Shown here one piece after another: positions 43,897-51,827 of a stretch of DNA of 64,000 nucleotides (positions are counted from its first letter, which is position 1; the number at the start of each line of letters is the position of its first letter). The position numbers and the translations under genes were made by a program. This DNA is from Betaproteobacteria bacterium (GTDB lineage: Bacteria; Pseudomonadota; Gammaproteobacteria; Burkholderiales; Burkholderiaceae_F), in the NCBI GenBank assembly GCA_016861185.1, contig BOKW01000008.1:1-64000 (forward strand), in the 5' to 3' direction. Below the pieces are notes generated by a model that was given only the letters and a program-made list of their open reading frames with translations, did no database searches and had not been told where the DNA came from.

Positions 43897-44806
43897 GCCG
43901 GCGGCGACGGCGTCCGGCGGCAACGCGCGGCAGGCGTGGCTGGCGGCGATGCCGATCGTGTTCGTGCTGCTGTGGAGCACGGGCTTCATCGTTGCCAAGT
44001 ACGCGGCGCCGCATGCGCCGCCTTTGACCTTCCTGCTGTATCGCTTCACCGGCATCGTGGCGTTGCTGCTTCCGCTGATCTGGGTCAGCGGCGCCCCGTG
44101 GCCGCGCCGTCGGCTGCAGTGGATGCACGTCGCGATCGCCGGCATGCTGCTGCAGGCGGTGTATCTCGGCGGCGTGTGGTACGCGATCGCGCAGGGCATG
44201 CCGGCCGGCGTGTCGGCACTGATCGTCGGCGCGCAGCCGCTGCTGACCGCGCTGCTCGGTTTCACGATCGGCGAGCGTGCGTCGCTGCGGCAGTGGACGG
44301 GTCTCGCGCTGGGTTTCGCGGGTATCGCGCTCGTGCTGTCGGACCGGCTGACGCTTGCCGGCGCCGGCTGGCACGCGACGACGATCAACATCGCGGCGCT
44401 CGCCGGCATTACCGCGGGCACGCTGTACCAGAAGAAGTTCTGCGGACCGGTCGATCTGCGCACCGGCAGCGCGATCCAGTTCGCCGCGTCCTTCGTGCTG
44501 CTGTTGCCGTTTGCGCTGGCGACCGAGACCCTGCGCGTCGACTACAGGCTCGAGTTCTGGCTCGCGCTCGCCTGGTCGGTCGTCGGGCTGTCGCTCGTCG
44601 CGATCAGCCTGCTGCTCGCTATGATTCGCCGCGGTCGCGCCACCGAGGTCGCGAGCCTGATGTACCTGACGCCGCCGGTGACCGCCCTGATGGCCTGGAC
44701 GTGGTTCGGCGAGCGGCTCGGGCCGCTGGCGTGGGCGGGCGTGTTCGTGACGATGACCGGGGTGGCGCTGGTGCTGAAGAGGAAGCGCGTGGGAGAGCGA
44801 CCGTGA
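43889..44806 (+). CDS. DMT-superfamily (EamA) transporter
   Basis: 305 residues from a TTG overlapping the deacetylase stop. About ten hydrophobic helices in two EamA repeats (first about 20-150, beginning AAMPIVFVLLWSTGFIVAKY; second about 165-295, ending GVFVTMTGVALVLKR). Members export amino acids or other metabolites; none is indicated here. It overlaps the following thioesterase gene by 4 bases (GTGA), so the three genes are probably one operon. Confidence 0.88.
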   Translation: MSEPAATASGGNARQAWLAAMPIVFVLLWSTGFIVAKYAAPHAPPLTFLLYRFTGIVALLLPLIWVSGAPWPRRRLQWMHVAIAGMLLQAVYLGGVWYAIAQGMPAGVSALIVGAQPLLTALLGFTIGERASLRQWTGLALGFAGIALVLSDRLTLAGAGWHATTINIAALAGITAGTLYQKKFCGPVDLRTGSAIQFAASFVLLLPFALATETLRVDYRLEFWLALAWSVVGLSLVAISLLLAMIRRGRATEVASLMYLTPPVTALMAWTWFGERLGPLAWAGVFVTMTGVALVLKRKRVGERP

Positions 44807-45240
44807 GCGAACGCCGGGCGCCGCATCGCCGATCCGAGTACCGACACTTCCTGACCATCCAGACGCGCTGGATGGACAACGACGCCTACGGCCACGTCAA
44901 CAACGTCGTCTACTACAGCTTCTTCGACACGGTGGTCAACGAGTACCTGATCCGCGCGGGCGTGCTCGACATCGCGCGGGGCACGACGATCGGGTTGGTC
45001 GTCGAGACACAGTGCAATTACTTCAGCGAGTTGTCGTTTCCGCAGACGGTTGTCGGCGGACTGCGCGTCGGCCGCATCGGCACGTCGAGCGTGCGCTACG
45101 AGATCGGGATCTTCGCCGACGACCACGACAACGCCTGCGCGCAGGGGCACTTCGTTCATGTCTACGTCGATCGCGCCACGCGCCGGCCGATGCCCCTGCC
45201 AGCGGCGCTGCGCACGGTGCTCGAGCGGATCCATGCTTGA
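44803..45240 (+). CDS. Hotdog-fold acyl-CoA thioesterase (4HBT family)
   Basis: 145 residues from a GTG. Typical 4-hydroxybenzoyl-CoA-thioesterase/YbgC-like motif TRWMDNDAYGHVNNVVYYSF with the catalytic Asp and the HVNN stretch, then an ETQCNYFSELSFPQTV strand region. It hydrolyses acyl-CoA thioesters; the acyl group is unknown. Translationally coupled to the DMT transporter gene. Confidence 0.9.
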   Translation: MSERRAPHRRSEYRHFLTIQTRWMDNDAYGHVNNVVYYSFFDTVVNEYLIRAGVLDIARGTTIGLVVETQCNYFSELSFPQTVVGGLRVGRIGTSSVRYEIGIFADDHDNACAQGHFVHVYVDRATRRPMPLPAALRTVLERIHA

Positions 45241-45326
45241 AGTGCGGCGCCGCGCGCATATGAACCGGAGCGACGCGACCGAACGCGGACCGGTCGGACG
45301 CTTCGCCGAGTCAATGGAGTAGCGAG

Positions 45327-46415
45327 ATGGGCAAACACAGAATCGCCGTCATCCCCGGCGACGGCATCGGCAAGGAAGTGGTCCCCGAGGGGTTGCGCGT
45401 GCTCGACGCGGCCGCGCGCCGCTTCGGCATCGAACTGCAACTCGACCACTTCGACTTCGCGAGTTGCGATTACTACGCTCGGCACGGCGAGATGATGCCG
45501 GCCGACTGGAAGGACCGGATCGGCGGCCACGACGCGATCTTCTACGGCGCGGTCGGCTGGCCCGCGACCGTGCCCGACCACGTTTCGCTGTGGGGCTCGC
45601 TGCTGAAGTTCCGGCGCGAGTTCGACCAGTACGTCAACCTGCGGCCGTGCAAGCTGATGCCCGGCATTGCGTCGCCGCTGGTGGATCGCAGCGGCAATCC
45701 GCGCAAGCCCGGCGAGATCGACTTCATCGTCGTGCGCGAGAACACCGAGGGCGAATACTCGTCGATCGGCGGGCGCATGTTCGAGGGTACCGAACGCGAA
45801 CTCGTGATCCAGGAAACGGTGATGACGCGCATCGGCATCGATCGGGTCGTTCGATTCGCCTTCGATCTGGCCGCGAAGCGGCCGCGGCGGCATCTGACGT
45901 CGGCGACCAAGAGCAACGGCATCTCGATCACGATGCCGTACTGGGACGAACGCGTCGAGGCGATCGCGCGCGAGTTCCCGGGCGTGCGCCACGACAAGTA
46001 CCACATCGACATCCTGACCGCGCACTTCGTGCAGCGGCCCGAGCAGTTCGACGTCGTCGTCGCGAGCAACCTGTTCGGCGACATCCTGTCCGACCTCGGC
46101 CCGGCATGCACCGGGACCATCGCGATCGCACCGTCGGCGAACCTGAACCCGGACCGCAAGTACCCGTCGTTGTTCGAGCCGGTGCACGGGTCGGCGCCGG
46201 ATATCGCGGGCAAGGGCGTCGCCAACCCGATCGGTCAGATCTGGAGCGCGGCGCTGATGCTCGACTGGCTGGGGCACGCGGAGGCCGGCGCGGCGGTTGT
46301 GCGGGCCATCGAAAGCGTGCTTGCCGCCGGGCCGAAGCACGCGCCGCTGACGCGCGACATCGGCGGCACGGCCGGAACGGCCGACCTCGGAGCCGCGATC
46401 GCTGCGGCGATCTGA
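45327..46415 (+). CDS. ttuC: Tartrate dehydrogenase / isopropylmalate dehydrogenase-like enzyme
   Basis: 362 residues of the beta-decarboxylating dehydrogenase family. N-terminus IAVIPGDGIGKEVVPEG, substrate region SCDYYARHGEMMPADWKD, Arg-rich LLKFRREFDQYVNLRPCKL, and the signature SNLFGDILSDLGPACTGT with metal-binding Asp residues. The YYARHGEMMP segment and lack of other leu genes favour tartrate dehydrogenase/decarboxylase (TtuC) over LeuB; D-malate is also possible for this group. GAGATG precedes the ATG. A TctC-type binding protein follows after about 135 bases, compatible with a small C4-dicarboxylate catabolic locus. Confidence 0.85.
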   Translation: MGKHRIAVIPGDGIGKEVVPEGLRVLDAAARRFGIELQLDHFDFASCDYYARHGEMMPADWKDRIGGHDAIFYGAVGWPATVPDHVSLWGSLLKFRREFDQYVNLRPCKLMPGIASPLVDRSGNPRKPGEIDFIVVRENTEGEYSSIGGRMFEGTERELVIQETVMTRIGIDRVVRFAFDLAAKRPRRHLTSATKSNGISITMPYWDERVEAIAREFPGVRHDKYHIDILTAHFVQRPEQFDVVVASNLFGDILSDLGPACTGTIAIAPSANLNPDRKYPSLFEPVHGSAPDIAGKGVANPIGQIWSAALMLDWLGHAEAGAAVVRAIESVLAAGPKHAPLTRDIGGTAGTADLGAAIAAAI

Positions 46416-46549
46416 GCGCTTTCCGTGCCAACATCGCGCGCCCTCGCGCCTACGCGCAAATGCGGATGGGCGAGGGGCTTTGCAGCGGCACGTTCCTCAG
46501 TAGAATCAGCGCGTTGCAGTGACAACTTGAGCCTCGAGAGGAGACATCG

Positions 46550-47542
46550 GTGAAACTCCTGCGCCACCTATCATTGCTCGCCGCCGGACTTGCGACGAGC
46601 ACCGTCGCGCTCGCCCAGGCCTATCCGGCGAAACCGATCACGCTGATCGTGCCATTCACCGCCGGCGGGCCGACCGACACCGTGGGGCGCTCGCTCGCGC
46701 AAGCGATGAGCAAGCATCTCGGTCAGCAGATCGTCGTTGAGAACGTCGGTGGCGCCGGCGGCACCGTCGGCGTGACGCGCACGAAGAACGCGGCCCCCGA
46801 CGGCTACACGATCCTGCTGCATCACATCGGCATGTCGACCGCGCCGACGTTGTATCGCAAGCTGCAGTTCGATCCGCTGAAGGACTTCGAGTACATCGGG
46901 TTGATCGTCGATACGCCGATGACGATCGTCGCGCGTTCGGACTTCGCGCCGAAGAACATCGGCGAATTCGTCGCGTACGTGAAGGCGAACAAGGACAAGC
47001 TGAACTACGCGAACGCCGGCGTGGGCGCGGCTTCGCATCTGTGCGGGCTGCTGTTCATGAGCGCGATTGAGACGCCGCTCACGACCGTGCCGTTCAAGGG
47101 TACGGCCGACGTGATCAATGCGCTGCTGGGCAAGCAGGTCGATTTCACCTGCGACCAGACCACGAACACGACGGGCCAGATCCAGGCCAACAGAGCCGAC
47201 CCGACGAAGGGCGTGAAGGTCTACGCGGTGACCAGCTTGCGGCGGCTGTCGGTCCTGCCGGACGTACCGACGCTCGACGAGAGCGGTCTGAAGGGCTTCG
47301 AGGTCGGCGTCTGGCACGGCATCTACGCGCCGAAAGGCACGCCCAAGGCGGCCGTCGACAAGCTCGTCGCCGCCCTGCAGGCTGGCGCGAAGGACCCCGA
47401 CTTCGTCAAGCGCATGGCCGATCTCGGCGCGACCGTGTATCCGCCCGAACGGATTACTCCGGCGGCCCATGCGGCCCATCTGAAGGCCGAGATCGACAAG
47501 TGGGCGCCGATCATCAAGAAAGCCGGCGTTTACGCCGATTGA
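46550..47542 (+). CDS. Bug-family (TctC-like) substrate-binding protein
   Basis: 330 residues from a GTG behind GAGAGGAG. Signal peptide to residue about 22 (LLAAGLATSTVALAQA), then the Bug signature YPAKPITLIVPFTAGGPTDT and NVGGAGGTVG, with DGYTILLHH and LGKQVDFTCDQ typical of the family. These periplasmic proteins bind carboxylates, sometimes without an adjacent TctAB permease, as here. TAGAAT at 46501-46506 is a candidate -10. Proximity to ttuC suggests tartrate or a related acid, inference only. Confidence 0.92.
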   Translation: MKLLRHLSLLAAGLATSTVALAQAYPAKPITLIVPFTAGGPTDTVGRSLAQAMSKHLGQQIVVENVGGAGGTVGVTRTKNAAPDGYTILLHHIGMSTAPTLYRKLQFDPLKDFEYIGLIVDTPMTIVARSDFAPKNIGEFVAYVKANKDKLNYANAGVGAASHLCGLLFMSAIETPLTTVPFKGTADVINALLGKQVDFTCDQTTNTTGQIQANRADPTKGVKVYAVTSLRRLSVLPDVPTLDESGLKGFEVGVWHGIYAPKGTPKAAVDKLVAALQAGAKDPDFVKRMADLGATVYPPERITPAAHAAHLKAEIDKWAPIIKKAGVYAD

Positions 47543-47693
47543 TCGGGCGAGTCTTTTGCATTCCCGCATGTAAATCTCGACCGGCACGAGGCGCTGCTGG
47601 CGGCACCTCGCGCCGGATTGGCCTTGCGGTCGATCGCTCGACGCCGGCATTGACCGACCGTTCCGCCCACGCGGCACTCGATCAGGGGAAGAA

Positions 47694-48713
47694 GTGAGCA
47701 GGTTTCCACTCGTGCTAGTCCTTTGCCTGCCTGTCTTTGCGTTCGCACAGACCGCGACGCGGACGGATGCACCGGCGCGCGCGGCAGTCAAGACGGTTGC
47801 CGTTTCGAGCGCAGCGCAGAAGACAAGAGCCGCAACCCGGCCGACGAAAGTCAGGCCGGCCAAGCGCAAGGTCGTGCGCCGGCCCGCGATCCCGAGCGAG
47901 GGCATGCGCGCGGGACTGCACAAGGCGGACGACCCGCTCGATCTCCGGTCCTCGGTGGCGCTGGTCGTCGATCAGGACACCGACGAGGTGCTGTTCGAAA
48001 AGAACCCGGAAGCGGTGCTGCCGATCGCGTCGATCACCAAGCTGATGACCGCGATCGTCACGCTCGATGCCGAGCTGCCGCTCGACGAGCAGTTGGTGGT
48101 GACGCGCTACGACCGCACGATCGATCGGGTCCGCTCGCGGCTGACCCCGGGCGTCAAGCTGACGCGCGCGCAGGCGCTGCAGCTCGCTTTGATGTCGTCC
48201 GAGAATCACGCGGCGCAGCTGCTTGCGCGCACCTACCCGGGCGGAGTTCCGGCCTTCGTCGAGGCGATGAACGCCAAGGCGCAGATGCTGGGCATGCACG
48301 ACTCCCACTTCGCCGATCCGACCGGGCTGTCGCCCGAGAACCGCTCCAGCCCCGGCGACCTCGTGCGGCTCGTCAAGGCCGCTTACGACCATCCCGAGAT
48401 CCGCGAGTACTCGACCAGCGCCGAGCTGAGCCTGCCGGTCGGCCGACGCGTCGTGCGCTATGCGAACACCAACCGGCTGATCGCGCACCCCGAGTGGGAC
48501 ATCGGCGTGCAGAAGACGGGCTACATCTCCGCCGCGGGCCGCTGTCTCGTGATGCAGGCGGTGATCGAAGGCAAGCGCGTCGTGATGGTGCTGCTCGACT
48601 CGGTCGGCAAGTACTCCCGGATCGGCGACGCGCAGCGGCTGCGCCACTGGATCGCCGAACAGAAGTCGAATCCGTCCGCGGACGCAGGGGGCTCGCAGAC
48701 GAAGCCGATCTGA
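47694..48713 (+). CDS. pbpG: D-alanyl-D-alanine endopeptidase (PBP7-type)
   Basis: 339 residues from a GTG. Signal peptide to about residue 19, a basic Ala/Lys/Arg-rich linker of about 50 residues, then the S11 peptidase domain: SITK (Ser113, Lys116), SEN (169-171) and KTG (from Lys274). It cleaves peptidoglycan cross-links in the periplasm. The long basic linker is unusual relative to E. coli PbpG but common in betaproteobacteria. No C-terminal membrane anchor domain is present, fitting PBP7 rather than PBP5/6. Convergent with the iclR-type gene 15 bases away. Confidence 0.93.
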   Translation: MSRFPLVLVLCLPVFAFAQTATRTDAPARAAVKTVAVSSAAQKTRAATRPTKVRPAKRKVVRRPAIPSEGMRAGLHKADDPLDLRSSVALVVDQDTDEVLFEKNPEAVLPIASITKLMTAIVTLDAELPLDEQLVVTRYDRTIDRVRSRLTPGVKLTRAQALQLALMSSENHAAQLLARTYPGGVPAFVEAMNAKAQMLGMHDSHFADPTGLSPENRSSPGDLVRLVKAAYDHPEIREYSTSAELSLPVGRRVVRYANTNRLIAHPEWDIGVQKTGYISAAGRCLVMQAVIEGKRVVMVLLDSVGKYSRIGDAQRLRHWIAEQKSNPSADAGGSQTKPI

Positions 48714-48728
48714 GCGCGGCGCGCGGAA

Positions 48729-49532
48729 TCAGGTCGCGGGCGCGCCCGCGTAGCCCAGCCGCGCCGAAATCCGCGCGGCCGTCGCCTGCAGGTCCTCGAT
48801 CCACTCTTCCTGCAGACGCTCCGCCGGCGCGGATACCGACAGTCCCGCCACCACGCGGCCCGAGTCGTCGCGGATTCCGGCCGCGATGCAACGCACCCCG
48901 AGCTCGAGTTCCTCGTTGTCGCGTGCCACGCCGCGCGCGCGCACCAGCGACAGCTCGCGCTCGAGCCTGGGCAACTCGGTGATGCTGTTGCGCGTATGGC
49001 CGCCGAGCCCGGTGCGCGTCGCATAGGCGCGCACGAGGCGCGGGTCGTCGTAGGCGAGGAACAGCTTTCCGCTCGAGGTCAGGTGCAGCGGCGCACGACC
49101 GCCGATCGCGCGCACCACCTGCATGCCCGAGCGCTCGGAGTACGAGCGCTCGATATAAACGATCTCGTCGCCCTGGCGCACCGACAGGTTCACGGTCTGT
49201 CCGGTCTTGCGATGCAGTTCCCGCATCGGCTCGAGCGCCGCCTCGCGCACCGAAAGCCGCGCCTTCACGAGGTTGCCGAGTTCGAGCAAGCGCATGCCGA
49301 GCCGGTACGTCCCCGGGGCTTCGCCGCGATCGACGAATCGGCCGAGCACCATGTCGTTTAAGATCCGGTGCGCCGTCGACGGATGCAGCGCGGTCGCGCG
49401 CGCCAGCTCCTTCAGGCTCACCGGATCGGCGTGCGCGGCCAGCGCATCGAGCAGCTTCATCATTCGCTCGATGACTTGGATCGCGGTTTTTTCGCGCGGC
49501 GTGGGTGGCGGCTCGGCTGGGCGAGGGGACAT
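48729..49532 (-). CDS. IclR-family transcriptional regulator
   Basis: 267 residues: an N-terminal winged helix-turn-helix (about 18-80; VSLKELARATALHPSTAHRIL) and the C-terminal IclR effector domain (about 85-255; GQTVNLSVRQGDEIVYIERS, TSSGKLFLA, GVRCIAAGIRDDSGRVVAGLSVSAP). It is divergent from lutAB with a palindrome between, so it most likely controls that operon and perhaps itself. The effector is unknown. Confidence 0.93.
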   Translation of the reverse strand: MSPRPAEPPPTPREKTAIQVIERMMKLLDALAAHADPVSLKELARATALHPSTAHRILNDMVLGRFVDRGEAPGTYRLGMRLLELGNLVKARLSVREAALEPMRELHRKTGQTVNLSVRQGDEIVYIERSYSERSGMQVVRAIGGRAPLHLTSSGKLFLAYDDPRLVRAYATRTGLGGHTRNSITELPRLERELSLVRARGVARDNEELELGVRCIAAGIRDDSGRVVAGLSVSAPAERLQEEWIEDLQATAARISARLGYAGAPAT

Positions 49533-49562
49533 GGTGCGACGCAGAATACCAATACCAGCGCC

Positions 49563-49579
49563 TTATATCACGATACGAA
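49563..49579. promoter_or_regulatory. Candidate IclR operator between iclR gene and lutA
   Basis: TATCACGATA (49566-49575) is a near-perfect dyad, extended by TT on the left and AA on the right. It is 31 bases upstream of the IclR gene start and about 110 upstream of lutA, in a relatively AT-rich patch. Dyads of this TATC/GATA type suit IclR family binding. Confidence 0.45.
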
Positions 49580-49686
49580 AAGCCCGTCGACCCGCGCCGG
49601 ATCTGGATTTGTGTGCTGGCGATGGGCAAAGTTGCGCAAGCATCGGGCTGTTGCGAAGCAGCATCTCCGATTGACGTGAGTTCCCC

Positions 49687-50412
49687 ATGCGCGTCGGCCT
49701 GTTCGTCACCTGCCTTGTCGATCTCGTACGGCCGGAAATCGGCTTCTCCGCGCTCAAGCTGCTCGAGCAGGCCGGCTGCAAGGTCGAAGTCCCCGAGTCG
49801 CAGACCTGCTGCGGTCAGCCGGCGTACAACAGCGGCGATGCCGCGACGGCGCGTGCGCTCGCCGAACGCGTGCTGCGCGACTTCGAAGGCTTCGATTACG
49901 TCGTCGTGCCGTCGGGTTCGTGCGGCGGCCAGATCGCGACCCATTACGTCGATCTGTTCCGCGACGATCCGGACCTGAAGGCGCGCGCCGACGCGCTGGC
50001 GGCGAAGACCTACGAGCTGACCGATTTTCTTGTCAACGTCGCGCGCATCGATCGGCTGTCGTCGGACTTCCGCGGCACCGTCACCTATCACGACTCGTGC
50101 AGCGGGCTGCGCGAGCTCGGCGTAGCGGCGCAGCCGCGGGAACTGCTGGCGAAGGTGCCCGGCGCGAAGCTCGTCGAGATGAAGGATTGCCGCAACTGCT
50201 GCGGCTTCGGCGGCACGTTCTCGTTGAAATACGGCGAGATCTCGGCGGCGATCGTCGACGAGAAGTGCCGCAACGTCCGCGCGACCGGCGCGGATGCGGT
50301 CGTGCTCGGCGACCTGGGTTGCATGCTGAACATCGAGGGCCGGCTGCGCCGCATCGGCGACGAGCGCACGCGTGTCCTGCACGTCGCGCAGGTGCTGGCG
50401 GGGGACGCGTGA
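49687..50412 (+). CDS. lutA: Lactate utilization protein A (Fe-S oxidoreductase, CCG domains)
   Basis: 241 residues with two cysteine-rich CCG domains: SQTCCGQPAYN and GSCGG in the first half, HDSCSGLRELG and CRNCCGFGGTFS in the second. LutA/YkgE works with LutB (and LutC) to oxidise L-lactate or a related hydroxyacid. It overlaps lutB by one base (TGATG). The upstream IclR gene is divergent. Confidence 0.93.
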   Translation: MRVGLFVTCLVDLVRPEIGFSALKLLEQAGCKVEVPESQTCCGQPAYNSGDAATARALAERVLRDFEGFDYVVVPSGSCGGQIATHYVDLFRDDPDLKARADALAAKTYELTDFLVNVARIDRLSSDFRGTVTYHDSCSGLRELGVAAQPRELLAKVPGAKLVEMKDCRNCCGFGGTFSLKYGEISAAIVDEKCRNVRATGADAVVLGDLGCMLNIEGRLRRIGDERTRVLHVAQVLAGDA

Positions 50413-51824
50413 TGCAGGTGCAGTCGATGCACTTCAAGTCGCGCGCGGCGATGAAACTCGCCGACGCGCGGCTGCAGAAGAATCTGACCAAGCTGGCCGA
50501 CAAGTTCGTCACCGCGCGCGCCCGCGCGCTTGCCGAGCTGGACGACTTCGAGGGAACGCGCACGGCGGCGGTCGAGCGGCGCAACCGCGCGCTCGCCGCG
50601 CTCGACGTCTGGCTCGAGATCTTCGAGCGCAACGCCACCGCACGCGGCGCGACCGTGCTGTACGCCGAGACGCGCGAGGAGGCGGCGCGGCTCGTCGTCG
50701 ACATCGCGCGCAGGCATGGCGCGCGCAAGGTCACGAAGTCGAAGTCGATGGTGTCGGAAGAGATCGGCCTCAACCGCGCGTTCGCCGCCGCGGGCATCCA
50801 GCCGGTCGAAACCGATCTCGGCGAATACATCCTGCAGATCAACGACAACGAGGCGCCGTCGCACATCATCGCGCCCGTCATCCACAAGGACAAGGAAGAG
50901 ATCGCCGATCTCTTCGCGCGCACGCACCGCACGGCGCGCAAGGACGAGATCACCGCGCTCGCGCGCGAAGCGCGCCAGGTGCTGCGTGGCCACTTCCTCA
51001 CTTCGGACCTGGGCATCTCCGGCGGCAACTTCCTCGTCGCCGAGACCGGTTCGGTGGCGCTCGTGACCAACGAGGGCAACGAAGGCATGTGCACGATCGT
51101 GCCGCGCGTTCACGTCGTACTGACCGGCATCGAGAAGGTGCTGCCCACGCTCGAGGACTTGGCCACATTGCTGCGGCTGCTGCCGCGCTCCGCCACCGGT
51201 CAATCGATCACGAACTACGTGTCGCTGCTAACGGGGACGCGCGCCGCCGGCGAGCCGGACGGGCCCGAGCACATGTACTACGTGCTGGTCGACGGCGGTC
51301 GCACCGGACTCGTCGGCGGCGAGTTCCAGGACATGCTCCGCTGCATCCGCTGCGGCGCCTGCATGAACCACTGCCCCGTGTACCAGAAGATCGGCGGACA
51401 CGCGTACGGCTGGGTCTATCCGGGGCCGATGGGCTCGGTGCTGACGCCGAGCTACGTCGGCCTCGAGAACGCGCTCGATCTGCCGCAGGCCGCGACGCTG
51501 TGCGGCGAGTGCCAGGTCGTCTGTCCGGTGAAGATCCCGCTGCCGGACCTGCTGCGCAAGCTGCGCGAAAAGCAGTTCGAGCGCGGACTGCGGCCGTGGT
51601 ACGAACGCGTCGCGCTGACGGCGTGGGGCTACGCGGCGCGCCGCCCGTCGCTGTATCGCGCGGGCAGCCGCATCGCGGCGCGCGTGCTCGCGTGGATGGG
51701 CGGCGAACGGCGCCGCATCCGCACGCTGCCGTTCGCGTCCGGCTGGACCGATCACCGCGACTTTCCCGCGCCGAGCGGCAAGACCTTCCACGAGCTGTAT
51801 CGCGCGCGGCGCGGCGCGCGCTGA
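50412..51824 (+). CDS. lutB: Lactate utilization protein B (2x[4Fe-4S])
   Basis: 470 residues. The N-terminal LUD domain (about 60-300; SKSMVSEEIGLNRAF, GISGGNFLVAETGSVALVTN) is followed by ferredoxin-type clusters CIRCGACMNHCPVY and CGECQVVCPVKIPLP, then a C-terminal tail with FPAPSGKTFHELY. Length and order match LutB/YkgF. The third subunit gene, lutC, is not next to it; the following gene is convergent. It may be elsewhere or replaced. Confidence 0.94.
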   Translation: MQVQSMHFKSRAAMKLADARLQKNLTKLADKFVTARARALAELDDFEGTRTAAVERRNRALAALDVWLEIFERNATARGATVLYAETREEAARLVVDIARRHGARKVTKSKSMVSEEIGLNRAFAAAGIQPVETDLGEYILQINDNEAPSHIIAPVIHKDKEEIADLFARTHRTARKDEITALAREARQVLRGHFLTSDLGISGGNFLVAETGSVALVTNEGNEGMCTIVPRVHVVLTGIEKVLPTLEDLATLLRLLPRSATGQSITNYVSLLTGTRAAGEPDGPEHMYYVLVDGGRTGLVGGEFQDMLRCIRCGACMNHCPVYQKIGGHAYGWVYPGPMGSVLTPSYVGLENALDLPQAATLCGECQVVCPVKIPLPDLLRKLREKQFERGLRPWYERVALTAWGYAARRPSLYRAGSRIAARVLAWMGGERRRIRTLPFASGWTDHRDFPAPSGKTFHELYRARRGAR

Positions 51825-51827
51825 GCG

